Positions 8,293 through 16,554 of a stretch of 64,000 nucleotides of DNA are shown here, piece after piece. The position numbers and the translations under genes were made by a program. The stretch is taken from positions 124,001 to 188,000 of the forward strand of contig NZ_JAPCWC010000003.1 of the NCBI RefSeq assembly GCF_026420865.1, in the 5' to 3' direction. The stretch is from Novosphingobium clariflavum. Its GTDB lineage: Bacteria > Pseudomonadota > Alphaproteobacteria > Sphingomonadales > Sphingomonadaceae. Each line of letters begins with the position of its first letter. The stretch's first letter is position 1. The notes under the pieces are model-generated. The model was not told the DNA's origin and searched no databases. It saw only the letters and a program-made list of their open reading frames with translations.

Positions 8293-8988
8293 ATGCAAGT
8301 TTCATCCACGACCGGCGCGATGGGCGCCATGTTCAATCCCCGGCAGGATATGGACGACAAGATCTCCACGGCGCTCAGCAGCGGAACGATCTCCGACACC
8401 GATGCCAGCGCGCTGGAATCGGCACTCGATTCGATCGGCAGTTCGCTGTCTTCGGACAGCTCGGCGGCTTCGGGTAGCCGCCTCGATCCCTCGCAGATGA
8501 AGGATCGAATCAATTCGCTGATCGCGGATCAGGTGTCGTCGGGCACGTTGACGCAGGATCAGGCGAGCGAGTTGCAGTCCCTCTTTGCGCAGGGACCTTC
8601 GGGCGCCGTGACGGCCGATGCCTCGGCCGCGGCCGGCGACGATGCAGTGCTCGGCGGCGTGCAGGGCGGCAGTGGCGGCATGGGCGGCCCGCAGGGCGCC
8701 GGTGGCCCGCCTCCCGGTCCGCCGCCTTCGGGCGCGGTCGGCGGTGCCGAGGAAACCGACGAAACGGACGAAACGGACGAAACGGACGAAACCGATGAGA
8801 CTGACGAGACGGATGATACCGATTCGACGGACGACACCGACGAGGCCGATTCCTCGAGCGAGGCGCGCGATGCGATTCTGGCCTTCCTCCAGAACCTGAA
8901 GGACGCGCAGGGCACTTCCAGTACCTATTCGGCTGCCGGCCTCGCCGAATCCACGCTGTCGGGCCTGATCGTCGATCAACTGGCCTGA
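8293..8988 (+). CDS. Unknown protein with acidic Glu-Thr-Asp repeat tract
   Basis: A 231-residue protein that I do not assign to a named family. Residues 22-49 and 70-98 look like two copies of a helical repeat with the pattern G-T-(I/L)-(S/T) followed by D-x-A/Q-A-S. Residues 118-150 are Gly/Pro-rich. Residues 153-185 are an acidic tract of repeated ETD/DTD triplets encoded by 9-bp DNA repeats, and a helical C-terminus follows. No signal peptide is evident. The tract resembles calcium-binding acidic linkers but no complete EF-hand loop can be assigned with confidence. The start is fixed by AAGGAG and the ATG at 8293. Confidence 0.75.
   Translation: MQVSSTTGAMGAMFNPRQDMDDKISTALSSGTISDTDASALESALDSIGSSLSSDSSAASGSRLDPSQMKDRINSLIADQVSSGTLTQDQASELQSLFAQGPSGAVTADASAAAGDDAVLGGVQGGSGGMGGPQGAGGPPPGPPPSGAVGGAEETDETDETDETDETDETDETDDTDSTDDTDEADSSSEARDAILAFLQNLKDAQGTSSTYSAAGLAESTLSGLIVDQLA
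8749..8837 (+). repeat. Tandem 9-bp coding repeat (GACGAAACG and variants)
   Basis: Roughly eight imperfect copies of GACGAAACG, diverging into GATGAGACT, GACGAGACG and GATGATACC, encode the Glu-Thr-Asp tract. Because unit length is a multiple of three, copy changes would alter tract length without frameshifts. Confidence 0.8.
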
Positions 8989-9009
8989 TTGGCTTAAATC
9001 GTGTAAAAC

Positions 9010-9047
9010 TCCCTCCGGCGGGCCCTCGCTCCCGGCGGAGGGGGCTG
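9010..9047. other. Possible terminator hairpin after the acidic-repeat gene
   Basis: Inverted repeat CCCTCCG ... CGGAGGG with an 18-base GC-rich interior lies 25 bp after the stop at 8988. No T-run follows, so it is a weak terminator candidate only. Confidence 0.35.
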
Positions 9048-9218
9048 CATCTGGCCTAAATGCGGCCAAGATTGCTTGCCTTGCGGGCCGGTTGGTGCTA
9101 GCGGCCCCCAACTTCGAGCCGACCTCGCAAGGGATTCGGCGAAATTCGTGTTTTCTCAAGGTACGTTCCGCGTCGGAATGCGGAAGTCGTGCTTTCGATT
9201 TGTGAGGTGTGTCGGTTT

Positions 9219-9425
9219 ATGCAGATTCTCGTTCGCGACAACAACGTCGATCAGGCTCTCCGGGCTCTCAAGAAGAAGCTGCAGCGTGAAGGCGTTTACC
9301 GCGAAATGAAGCTGCGTCGCCACTTCGAGAAGCCCTCCGAAAAGCGTGCGCGTGAAAAGGCTGCTGCCGTTCGCCGCGCTCGCAAGCTGGAGCGCAAGCG
9401 TCTCGAGCGCGACGGCGTCAAGTAA
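9219..9425 (+). CDS. rpsU: 30S ribosomal protein bS21
   Basis: Small-subunit ribosomal protein of 68 residues, required for translation initiation. It begins [20 protein letters not shown], has the characteristic [21 protein letters not shown] block, and ends in a very basic helix. The ATG at 9219 follows GTGAGGTG and gives the usual family length. It appears monocistronic, with a strong terminator directly after it. Confidence 0.96.
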   Translation: MQILVRDNNVDQALRALKKKLQREGVYREMKLRRHFEKPSEKRAREKAAAVRRARKLERKRLERDGVK

Positions 9426-9441
9426 GATACCCGTCGGATAG

Positions 9442-9466
9442 GGCGTGGGGTTTGTCCCCACGCCTT
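9442..9466 (+). terminator. rpsU terminator hairpin
   Basis: A perfect 9-bp stem GGCGTGGGG / CCCCACGCC with a 5-base TTTGT loop lies 16 bp after the rpsU stop. The downstream T-run is short. Confidence 0.7.
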
Positions 9467-9476
9467 GTGCGGTGCC

Positions 9477-9554
9477 GGCCCGCTCCCCCACGCGACCGCG
9501 TTCGTGCTTGCCGATAACGGGCAAGTCTCGAAAGGTCGGGTGAGGGAGCGGGCC
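9477..9554. repeat. Long imperfect inverted repeat with inner stem
   Basis: Arms of 21 bases at 9477-9497 and 9534-9554 pair with two mismatches. The interior contains a second stem, CTTGCC at 9507-9512 with GGCAAG at 9520-9525. The whole 78-nt element would fold into one elongated hairpin on either strand. Its function is unknown. It may be an intergenic palindromic element or part of a structured RNA. Confidence 0.65.
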
Positions 9555-9592
9555 GATGTCGTGTCCGGCGCTGGTGTTTTTGTTGCGCGATT

Positions 9593-9652
9593 CAGGAAAC
9601 GATTCGTGCAAGCGGTAACGCGGCTTAATCGCTTGCTGGTTGCGTTTTCCTG
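9593..9652. repeat. Two-part inverted repeat before the FKBP terminator
   Basis: Outer arms CAGGAAACG at 9593-9601 and CGTTTTCCTG at 9643-9652 (one bulge) enclose inner perfect arms GCAAGCG at 9608-9614 and CGCTTGC at 9630-9636. The two halves are coaxial, so a single bulged hairpin of about 60 nt is possible. Confidence 0.55.
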
Positions 9653-9660
9653 ATCCATGA

Positions 9661-9687
9661 GGGCGCGGACGAATCCCGCGCCCTTTT
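9661..9687 (+). terminator. Rho-independent terminator upstream of the first FKBP gene
   Basis: Perfect stem GGGCGCGG (9661-9668) / CCGCGCCC (9676-9683) followed by TTTT. It lies about 65 bp before the FKBP start, so it either ends transcription of a short upstream RNA or acts as an attenuator for the FKBP genes. Confidence 0.75.
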
Positions 9688-9751
9688 GCGCATCCGTGCC
9701 TTGCGCGCGTATCGCAGCCGCTGGGCGCCACAAGATAACCAGGAAGGCTCC

Positions 9752-10303
9752 ATGACAGAGATCACCCGCGTCCCGCTGCAGCCGGTTGCCAAGGGCGCCG
9801 TAGCCAAGATCTGGATCGGTGTTGCCGCGCTCGCGCTTGCCGGCGCCGGCATTGCTTACGCGACGCTGCCGCCTGCGGTCCATGTTTCGACGATCAAGGC
9901 CGGTTCGGGCGATTCGCCGACGCTCGATGACGTGGTGCTGATCAACTACAAGGGCACGCTGCCCGACGGTAAGGTCTTCGACCAGCAGAAGGGCGTGCCG
10001 ATGGCGCTGGCGGAAGTCGTTCCCGGCTTCGGCAAGGCGCTGGTGAAGATGCAGCGCGGCGGCAAGTACGACGTCGAGATTCCGGCCGCGCTTGGTTACG
10101 GCGCCAAGGGTGCCGGGCCGATTCCGCCGAACACGGACCTGAAGTTCGAAATCGAACTGATCGACTTCAAGAGCCGCGCCGAGATCGAGCAGCAGCAGCG
10201 CATCCTCCAGCAGCTTCAGCAGATGCAGGCGCAGCAGGGCGGCGCGGCGGCAGGGGCGATGCCGGGTGGCGCGGCGCCCGATGCCGCTCCGGTCCAGCCC
10301 TGA
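9752..10303 (+). CDS. Membrane-anchored FKBP-type peptidyl-prolyl isomerase
   Basis: Catalyses cis-trans isomerisation of proline peptide bonds, probably in the periplasm. An N-terminal transmembrane anchor (about residues 20-40) is not followed by a clear cleavage site. The FKBP domain spans about 45-140, with VLINYKGTLPDGKVFDQ, VVPGFGKALVKMQRGGKYDVEIPAALGYGA and the FEIELIDF ending. A Q/A/G-rich tail of about 40 residues ends the protein. The ATG at 9752 has an AGGAAGG site. A paralogue follows 11 bp downstream. Confidence 0.92.
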   Translation: MTEITRVPLQPVAKGAVAKIWIGVAALALAGAGIAYATLPPAVHVSTIKAGSGDSPTLDDVVLINYKGTLPDGKVFDQQKGVPMALAEVVPGFGKALVKMQRGGKYDVEIPAALGYGAKGAGPIPPNTDLKFEIELIDFKSRAEIEQQQRILQQLQQMQAQQGGAAAGAMPGGAAPDAAPVQP

Positions 10304-10314
10304 TCGCGCGCCCG

Positions 10315-10833
10315 GTGAAGATCGCTTCTCTCGCACTCGCTTCTCTGGCGGCGCTTGCGCTGCCGGTGGCGGCTCAGGCCGCCGCGAAGCCCGCTGCTCC
10401 GGCAGCCGCTCCGGCTCCGGCGGCTGCCGCTGCCGCGCCCAAGGTCACGCTCGAAACCGTGACCAAGGGTGAGGGCGCCAGCCCCGGCCGGGACGACTTC
10501 GTGCTGATCGCCTACAAGGGCATGCTCAAGGACGGCACCGTGTTCGACCAGTCGGACGCGACGCCGATGCCGGTGGGCGAAGTCGTGCCCGGCTTTGCCG
10601 ATGGTCTTGTGCAGATGCAGCGCGGCGGGTCCTACCGGCTGACGATCCCTTCGGCGCTCGGCTACGGTGCGGAAGCTTCCGGACCGATCCCGGCCAATTC
10701 GGACCTCGTGTTCGAAGTCCAGCTGATCGACTGGAAGACCCGCGCCGAATTCGAGCAGATGATGGCGGCGGTTCAGGCCCAGCAGGAAGCGGCCGCTCCT
10801 GCCGATCCGCAGGCCCAGCAACCCAAACCATAA
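10315..10833 (+). CDS. Periplasmic FKBP-type peptidyl-prolyl isomerase (tandem paralogue)
   Basis: Second FKBP of 172 residues, starting with GTG at 10315. A cleavable signal peptide (KIASLALASLAALALPVAAQA) is followed by an Ala/Pro linker and an FKBP domain with VLIAYKGMLKDGTVFDQ, VVPGFADGLVQMQRGGSYRLTIPSALGYGA and FEVQLIDW. It is clearly related to the gene just upstream, which points to an old tandem duplication. That gene keeps a membrane anchor, while this copy is probably soluble in the periplasm. The pair likely serves folding of exported proteins. Confidence 0.92.
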   Translation: MKIASLALASLAALALPVAAQAAAKPAAPAAAPAPAAAAAAPKVTLETVTKGEGASPGRDDFVLIAYKGMLKDGTVFDQSDATPMPVGEVVPGFADGLVQMQRGGSYRLTIPSALGYGAEASGPIPANSDLVFEVQLIDWKTRAEFEQMMAAVQAQQEAAAPADPQAQQPKP

Positions 10834-10880
10834 AGACGTCGGCGGCCCTTCGCGGGTCGCTCGATGCTTGAAGCAAGTCC

Positions 10881-10904
10881 GGCCGGGTGCTAGCGCCCCG
10901 GCCT
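10881..10904. terminator. Weak hairpin between the FKBP gene and gatC
   Basis: Stem GGCCGGG / CCCCGGCC with an 8-base loop containing CTAG. No T-run follows, so termination is uncertain. It could instead be part of the gatC leader. Confidence 0.35.
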
Positions 10905-10956
10905 GAACTTTCCGGTGCGCGGTTGCCGCGTGCCGGATTAATCGTGAAGGAAAGCC

Positions 10957-11259
10957 ATGTCGGTCGATACCGCAACCGTTGCGAAGATCGCCAGCCTTGC
11001 CCGCATCAAGGTGAGCGAGGCTGAAATCGAGGCGATGGTCCCCGAACTCAACGGCATTCTCGCCTGGGTCGAGCAACTCGGCGAGGTCGACACTTCGCAA
11101 GTCGAGCCGATGACCGCCGTCATCCCCAATACGCTGCGCCTGCGCGACGACGTGATCGATGCCGATCCGCTGACCGGCGGCGACAAGCGCGATGCCGTCC
11201 TGGCCAATGCTCCCGCCGCTGAACACGGTTTCTTCGGCGTGCCCAAGGTGATCGAATAA
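10957..11259 (+). CDS. gatC: Aspartyl/glutamyl-tRNA amidotransferase subunit C
   Basis: Smallest subunit (100 residues) of the GatCAB enzyme, which converts Glu-tRNA(Gln) and Asp-tRNA(Asn) to the amidated forms. It wraps around and stabilises GatA and GatB. Family features are [34 protein letters not shown], the block [29 protein letters not shown] region, and the FFGVPKVIE ending. Its stop overlaps the gatA start as TAATG, which is strong evidence of coupling. Confidence 0.96.
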   Translation: MSVDTATVAKIASLARIKVSEAEIEAMVPELNGILAWVEQLGEVDTSQVEPMTAVIPNTLRLRDDVIDADPLTGGDKRDAVLANAPAAEHGFFGVPKVIE

Positions 11260-12746
11260 TGACTGATCTTACGGAACTTGGCGTCGCGCAGATCCGCGAC
11301 GGCGTTGCAGGCGGCGACTTCACCGCCGTCGAATTGGCCGAGGCTTTCAACGCCAATGTCGCCGCCGCGCAGGAAGCGCTGAACGCCTTCATCATCGCCA
11401 CGCCGGAAAAGGCCGTTGAAGCCGCTGCGGCCACCGACGCCAAGCGTGCGCGCGGTGAAGCGCTGGGCAAGATGGGCGGCGTGCCGATCGGCATGAAGGA
11501 CCTCTTCGCGACGTTCGACGTGCAGACCACGGCCGCCAGCCACATGCTGGAAGGCTTCAAGCCGCAGTACGAATCGACCGTCTCGCAGAAGCTCTGGGAT
11601 GCCGGTGCAGGCATGCTGGGCAAGCTCAACCTTGACCAGTTCGCCATGGGCTCGTCGAACGAGACCAGCTATTTCGGCAACGTGATCAGCCCGTGGAAGC
11701 GCAGCGATGGCGGCAATGCCGCGCTCGCGCCCGGCGGTTCCTCGGGCGGGTCCTCGGCCGCGCTGGCCGCGCGCCTCTGCCCGGCGGCGACCGGCACCGA
11801 CACCGGCGGCTCGATCCGCCAGCCTGCTGCGTTCACCGGCACCACCGGCATCAAGCCGACTTATGGCCGCTGCTCGCGCTGGGGCGTCGTCGCCTTCGCC
11901 AGCTCGCTGGACCAGGCCGGCCCGATGGCCCGCTCGGTGCAGGACTGCGCGATCATGCTTGAGGCCATGGCCGGTTTCGACGCCAAGGATTCGACCAGCC
12001 TCGATCTTCCGGTGCCGAACTGGGAAGCCGCGCTCTCGGGCGACATGAAGGGCAAGAAGGTCGGCATTCCGAAGGAATACCGCGTCGATGGCCTGGATGA
12101 CGATGTCGCCAAGTCGTGGGATGACGGCATCGCCTGGCTGAAGGATGCGGGCGCGGAGATCGTCGAGATCTCGCTGCCGCACACCAAGTACGCGCTGCCG
12201 ACCTACTACATCATCGCGCCCGCCGAAGCCTCGTCGAACCTCGCGCGCTATGACGGCGTGCGCTACGGCCTGCGCGATCTGCCGGACGGTGCGAACCTTC
12301 AGGACATGTACGCCGCCACCCGCGCCGCCGGTTTCGGCCCCGAGGTGAAGCGCCGCATCCTGATCGGCACCTACGTGCTCTCGGCCGGTTTCTACGACGC
12401 CTACTACACGCAGGCCCAGAAGGTCCGCGCGCTGATCGCGCAGGACTTCGCGCAGGCCTTCGAGCAGTGCGACGTGATCCTCGCGCCGACCGCGCCGAGC
12501 GCGGCTTTCGGCCTTGGCGAGAACGTCGACGATCCGCTGAAGATGTACCTTAACGACGTCTTCGCGGTGCCGGCCTCGCTTGCGGGTCTTCCGGCGATGT
12601 CGGTTCCCGCCGGCCTCAACCGCGAAGGTCTGCCGCTGGGGCTTCAGGTCATCGGCAAGGCTTTCGACGAACAGGGCGTGCTGAACGCTGGTCTCGCGCT
12701 TGAACAGCGCGCGCAGTTCGCGGCCAAGCCGGAGAAGTGGTGGTAA
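11259..12746 (+). CDS. gatA: Aspartyl/glutamyl-tRNA amidotransferase subunit A
   Basis: Glutaminase subunit of GatCAB, 495 residues, releasing ammonia for tRNA-bound Glu or Asp. It belongs to the amidase-signature family with a Ser-cisSer-Lys triad: the Lys in IGMKDLFAT, and the serines in the [15 protein letters not shown] and [15 protein letters not shown] motifs. The [21 protein letters not shown] block is typical of GatA. It starts inside the gatC stop. gatB follows after an unusual 177-bp gap. Confidence 0.96.
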   Translation: MTDLTELGVAQIRDGVAGGDFTAVELAEAFNANVAAAQEALNAFIIATPEKAVEAAAATDAKRARGEALGKMGGVPIGMKDLFATFDVQTTAASHMLEGFKPQYESTVSQKLWDAGAGMLGKLNLDQFAMGSSNETSYFGNVISPWKRSDGGNAALAPGGSSGGSSAALAARLCPAATGTDTGGSIRQPAAFTGTTGIKPTYGRCSRWGVVAFASSLDQAGPMARSVQDCAIMLEAMAGFDAKDSTSLDLPVPNWEAALSGDMKGKKVGIPKEYRVDGLDDDVAKSWDDGIAWLKDAGAEIVEISLPHTKYALPTYYIIAPAEASSNLARYDGVRYGLRDLPDGANLQDMYAATRAAGFGPEVKRRILIGTYVLSAGFYDAYYTQAQKVRALIAQDFAQAFEQCDVILAPTAPSAAFGLGENVDDPLKMYLNDVFAVPASLAGLPAMSVPAGLNREGLPLGLQVIGKAFDEQGVLNAGLALEQRAQFAAKPEKWW

Positions 12747-12923
12747 GCTGGTCGTCTCTCTTCGAACTGGTCGTCGGCGTCGCGCAGATGCTGGGCGACC
12801 GGGTACCGAAACGGAGGGACGATCGACCCGCTCGACGGCGCGAAACGCCGGAACGGGATTTGAATGAAGGGGCGAGGCAGCAGCACCGGTTGCTGCGTCG
12901 CTCCAGAAGTGGACCGAAACACG

Positions 12924-14426
12924 ATGACTGAATCAACCTATCGCATCCAGGGCGCCACCGGTGACTGGGAGGTCGTGATCGGCCTCGAAGTCCACGCGCA
13001 GGTCACCTCGAACTCCAAGCTGTTCTCCAGCTCGGCCACCGCGTTCGGCGCAGAGCCGAACAGCCAGGTCTCGCTGATCGACGCGGCGATGCCGGGCATG
13101 CTGCCCGTGCCCAACCGTGAATGCATCCGCCAGGCCGTGCGCACCGGCATGGCGATCGAGGCGCAGATCAACAAGTGGTCGCGCTTCGACCGCAAGAACT
13201 ACTTCTACGCCGATCTTCCGCAGGGCTACCAGATCAGCCAGCTCTACCATCCGCTGGTGGGCGAGGGATCGCTGACCATCGAGGCGGACGAGAAGGCGGG
13301 CATCCCGGCCGACAAGGTGATCGGCATCGAGCGCATCCACGTCGAGCAGGACGCGGGCAAGCTGATGCACGACCAGCACCCGACGATGTCCTATGTCGAC
13401 CTCAACCGCTCGGGCGTGGCGCTGATGGAAATCGTCAGCCGCCCGGACATGACCTCGCCCGCCGAGGCCGGTGCCTATGTCGCGAAGCTGCGCCAGATCC
13501 TGCGTTATGTCGGCTCGTGCGACGGCAACATGGACCAGGGCTCGATGCGCTGCGACGTCAACGTCTCGGTGAGGAAGCCCGGCGAACCGTTCGGCACCCG
13601 TACCGAGACCAAGAACGTCAACTCCGTGCGCTTCGTCATGCAGACGATCGAGCACGAGGCCAGCCGTCAGGTCGATGTGCTGGAGAGCGGCGGCAAGATT
13701 GTTCAGGAAACCCGCCTGTTCGATCCGACCACCGGCTCGACGCGCTCGATGCGCTCGAAGGAAGACGCGCACGACTATCGCTACTTCCCCGATCCCGATC
13801 TGCTGCCGCTCGAACTCGACGATGCCTTCCTCGAGGAATGCCGCGCGAGCCTGCCCGAACTGCCGGACGCCAAGCGTGCCCGTTATGTCGGCGAATTGGG
13901 CCTTTCGGCCTACAACGCCGCGGTGCTGACCGCCGATGTCGAGACGTTTGCGTGGTTCGAGGCGCTGCTGGCCGAAACCGCTTCGGCACAGGACAAGGCC
14001 CCGGCCGACGTCGCCAAGCAGGCGGCCAACTGGCTGATCTCGGAATTCTTCGGCGCGCTCAACAAGCTGGGCAAGAGCCTTGAGGATTCGCCGATCAGCC
14101 ATGAGCAGGCGGCGGAACTGCTGGCGCTGGTGGGCAAAGGCACGATCTCCGGCTCGATCGCCAAGCAGGTTCTCGAAACGATGTTCGAGACCGGCGACAA
14201 TGCCGGCGCGATCGTCGAGCGCGAGGGCCTCAAGCAGGAATCGGACACCGGTGCCATCGAGGCCAAGGTCGATGAGATCCTTGCCGCCAATGCCGACAAG
14301 GTCGCCCAGTACAAGGACGGCAAGGTCGCGCTGTTCGGCTTCTTTGTTGGCCAGACGATGAAGGCCATGGCCGGCAAGGGCAACCCGCAGGTGGTGAACG
14401 AGATCCTCAAGGCCAAGCTCGGCTGA
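12924..14426 (+). CDS. gatB: Aspartyl/glutamyl-tRNA amidotransferase subunit B
   Basis: tRNA-binding and kinase-like subunit of GatCAB, 500 residues. The N-terminal catalytic domain has [33 protein letters not shown] and [20 protein letters not shown]. Helical and YqeY-like domains follow ([40 protein letters not shown]). The ATG at 12924 gives the usual [16 protein letters not shown] start. A longer reading from 12864 is unlikely. The ribosome site is weak, so expression may depend on read-through from gatA. Confidence 0.95.
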   Translation: MTESTYRIQGATGDWEVVIGLEVHAQVTSNSKLFSSSATAFGAEPNSQVSLIDAAMPGMLPVPNRECIRQAVRTGMAIEAQINKWSRFDRKNYFYADLPQGYQISQLYHPLVGEGSLTIEADEKAGIPADKVIGIERIHVEQDAGKLMHDQHPTMSYVDLNRSGVALMEIVSRPDMTSPAEAGAYVAKLRQILRYVGSCDGNMDQGSMRCDVNVSVRKPGEPFGTRTETKNVNSVRFVMQTIEHEASRQVDVLESGGKIVQETRLFDPTTGSTRSMRSKEDAHDYRYFPDPDLLPLELDDAFLEECRASLPELPDAKRARYVGELGLSAYNAAVLTADVETFAWFEALLAETASAQDKAPADVAKQAANWLISEFFGALNKLGKSLEDSPISHEQAAELLALVGKGTISGSIAKQVLETMFETGDNAGAIVEREGLKQESDTGAIEAKVDEILAANADKVAQYKDGKVALFGFFVGQTMKAMAGKGNPQVVNEILKAKLG

Positions 14427-14530
14427 TCCATCCGCAAATAACCGGATATTTCATCGTTTCCGGTCTTGTGCAGGCGAGCGGACGATGATTGATTTTCTCC
14501 TGGCGCCCATCCGGGCGTCAGGGGGAAATC

Positions 14531-15208
14531 ATGCGACACAAGACATTACTGGCGCTGGCATCGTTTGCCTGCGTCCAGTCGATACAGCCGGTCATGGCCC
14601 AGACCGTGCCCGAAGCGGCAGCCAAGCGGGTGGATCCTGCTGCGGCGCCGATCTCGACGACAACCGAACCGGTCGCGATGACCACATCGCTGAACGGATT
14701 GCCGATCCGGCATTTTTCGGAGGCCGAAGTGGCTGCGATTACGCCGCCGTCCACGCAGTTCACCGAGACGCCGCTTATCGCGGCCGACTATGACAAGTAC
14801 TTCTTTTTCAACCGCGCTGGCACGAGTTTCGACGAGGCCTATGCCGACGTGGTCGAATGCGACGCTCTCAGCAGCGGCATGAGCTACTACGGCGGCGGGA
14901 CGGTGAACCCGGCTGCCTTCGCGCAATATGGCGTGCTGCCGAGCGCGATCGGCGGAGCCATCGGCTCGGTCTTCGTCGATGCCGTGTTCGGATCGGCCGA
15001 GCGGCGCAAGATCCGCCGCATCAACTTGCGCAACTGCATGGGCTTCAAGGGCTATCAGCGATACGGGCTGGAGAGGGAAATGTGGCAGGACTTCAACTTC
15101 GAGGAGGGCCTCACCCGCGAGAACGCCGAGGCGCGCGCCGAGGCGCTGCTCAAGCAGGCGCGCGTGGCGTCGGGGCCGGCTCCGCAGCAGAAGGCGCTGG
15201 GGCTGTGA
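14531..15208 (+). CDS. Unknown exported protein
   Basis: A 225-residue protein with a signal peptide ending near PVMAQ (residue 24). A Pro/Thr-rich segment is followed by a central region with YYGGGTVNPAAF and a Gly/Ala stretch (SAIGGAIGSVFVDAVFG) that resembles a short membrane-active or glycine-zipper segment. A charged helical C-terminus follows (TRENAEARAEALLKQARVA). Cys residues near 115 and 177 could pair. I do not recognise the family. Its stop overlaps the next start as TGATG, so both products probably act together in the envelope. Confidence 0.75.
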   Translation: MRHKTLLALASFACVQSIQPVMAQTVPEAAAKRVDPAAAPISTTTEPVAMTTSLNGLPIRHFSEAEVAAITPPSTQFTETPLIAADYDKYFFFNRAGTSFDEAYADVVECDALSSGMSYYGGGTVNPAAFAQYGVLPSAIGGAIGSVFVDAVFGSAERRKIRRINLRNCMGFKGYQRYGLEREMWQDFNFEEGLTRENAEARAEALLKQARVASGPAPQQKALGL

Positions 15209-16143
15209 TGTGCGCGCGCTCCATTCTCGCGGCTGCGCTTTCGCTGGCCGCGCTCGCTGCCGCATCGCCGGTGCTGGCTGACAAGGACCCCGAAATCGCG
15301 CCCTATCGTCCGCTGGAGGAGAAGAACTTCCTGTCGGGCAAGGCCACGATCGATCCTTCCAAGGGCTACTTCTACCTCCACGGCAAGGGCCCGGCTTTTG
15401 GCGTGTTCCTGCGAATTCCGGACGAGCAGGACCTTGCTGACTACCGTTTCCTTACCGAGAAGGCCTATGCCAAGGCCTTGCGCAGCTACGAGCGGGCCGT
15501 AGCGAGCTATGATAACGACGCCAAGATTGCGCGGAACGTCGGCAGGCCAGTGCCGGCGCTTCCGGTAAGGCCCGATGCCGCGACTTTCTCGATCGGCGAC
15601 ATCGGCTTGCGCACGAATGTCCCGGTGGGACCGTTCTCCCGGTTCAGCAAGGCCAGCGGCGAATCCAGCTTTCTCGAGGAAGTGAAGCCGGGGACCTACA
15701 TCTATTACGGTCCGCTGGTTTCCGGGCCAAACGGCGCGATGGGCACTTGCTTCTGCATGGGCTCGGTGCGCTTCGAGGTGAAGGCGGGGCAGATCACCGA
15801 CCTCGGCGATTTCCTGAAGGTGGCGCCCGACTGGGCATCGCAGGCACTCTCCGACCTCGATCCCAAGGCGCGTGAGCAGCTTTCAGGGCCGCAGACACCG
15901 CACTTCGGGCTTCCCGCAAGCCTCGCGTCTTATCCTTCGGTTCAGGCGAAGTTCCATGCCAGCGGCAAGCTGAACAATTTCGTCGGCGCCATGGTCTCGC
16001 GGATGCCGCCGGTGCCGGGTGTGCTGGCCTATGATCGTGACGTCGCCATCGACGTGGCGACCGGCGAGCGCGTGGTTCTGGGCTTTGCCCGGCCCGCCGG
16101 TCTGGCTTCTGCTGCAATACCGTCAGCAGCGGCCCAGCCCTGA
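15208..16143 (+). CDS. Unknown exported protein, coupled to the upstream exported protein
   Basis: A 311-residue protein with a clear signal peptide (CARSILAAALSLAALAAASPVLA). The mature part contains a jelly-roll-like or beta-rich pattern, GYFYLHGKGPAFGVFLRIPDEQD, GTYIYYGPLVSG and a CFCMGSVRFEVKAGQITDLGDF region reminiscent of DUF2846-type or carboxypeptidase-like beta folds, but I cannot assign it firmly. A CFC motif could bind metal or form a disulfide. It overlaps the upstream gene by TGATG and ends before a bidirectional terminator. Function is unknown. Confidence 0.78.
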   Translation: MCARSILAAALSLAALAAASPVLADKDPEIAPYRPLEEKNFLSGKATIDPSKGYFYLHGKGPAFGVFLRIPDEQDLADYRFLTEKAYAKALRSYERAVASYDNDAKIARNVGRPVPALPVRPDAATFSIGDIGLRTNVPVGPFSRFSKASGESSFLEEVKPGTYIYYGPLVSGPNGAMGTCFCMGSVRFEVKAGQITDLGDFLKVAPDWASQALSDLDPKAREQLSGPQTPHFGLPASLASYPSVQAKFHASGKLNNFVGAMVSRMPPVPGVLAYDRDVAIDVATGERVVLGFARPAGLASAAIPSAAAQP

Positions 16144-16164
16144 GCGAACCTTTACGCAGACACG

Positions 16165-16203
16165 AAAAAGGCCCGGGAGCGACGATCCGCTCTCGGGCCT
16201 TTC
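16165..16203. terminator. Bidirectional terminator
   Basis: Fifteen-base arms AAAGGCCCGGGAGCG (16167-16181) and CGCTCTCGGGCCTTT (16188-16202) pair with one mismatch. A-runs and T-runs flank the stem, so it can end transcription of the plus-strand exported pair and the minus-strand gene at 16227. Confidence 0.85.
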
Positions 16204-16226
16204 CTGTTTGCTCGCGCCGAGCCTGC

Positions 16227-16526
16227 TCAGCCGATCTTGGTACCTTCAAGCTTCATCGTGCCGAAGAAGCCGGCCTTGATCGTGCCGGTCAGGTCCGTGC
16301 CTTCGACGCTGGCCTTGCAGTCGAGGTCGATCGGCATCGGTGAGGTCATCTTCATCTTCCAGCTCAGCTGGTTGCCGCTGATCCTGCCGTCGCGCAGCTC
16401 CATCGTGCCGAGATCACCGGTGATCTGGCCGGTGAAGGTGTCACCCTCAGGGACGATGGTGAGCGTGCCCTTCTGGTGGCCCATCGGCGTCTTGGTCGAG
16501 CATTGGTAGGTTCCGCCGAGCGACAT
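16227..16526 (-). CDS. Small unknown beta-rich protein
   Basis: A 99-residue protein starting MSLGGTYQCSTKTPMG. Its sequence alternates short strands and turns (GTLTIVPEGDTFTGQITGD, MELRDGRISGNQLSWKMKM, DCKASVEGTDLTGTIKAGFFGTMKLEG), suggesting a small beta-barrel or lipocalin-like fold with no signal peptide. Two adjacent ATGs at 16529 and 16526 follow AGGAG. The second has the better spacing. It lies 28 bp after the M16 peptidase on the same strand. The family is not identified. Confidence 0.75.
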   Translation of the reverse strand: MSLGGTYQCSTKTPMGHQKGTLTIVPEGDTFTGQITGDLGTMELRDGRISGNQLSWKMKMTSPMPIDLDCKASVEGTDLTGTIKAGFFGTMKLEGTKIG

Positions 16527-16554
16527 CATGTTCTCCTGTTCGTTGCCGGGCAGC

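Larger units (their letters stand above)
9426..9751. other. Hairpin-rich intergenic region between rpsU and FKBP genes
   Basis: These 326 bp hold no supported gene. They contain at least four inverted repeats listed separately: the rpsU terminator, a long 21-bp-arm hairpin, a two-part hairpin and a second terminator just before the FKBP gene. The last part includes the FKBP ribosome site AGGAAGG at 9741-9747. An unrecognised small RNA cannot be excluded. Confidence 0.6.

Noticed and set aside
8749..8837. CRISPR-like array
   Set aside because: The repeats are 9 bp, contiguous, in frame and without spacers, so they are a coding tandem repeat.
12737..12931. A 64-codon frame between gatA and gatB
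   Set aside because: It overlaps both genes, lacks a ribosome site and is very arginine-rich, as expected for a shifted frame.
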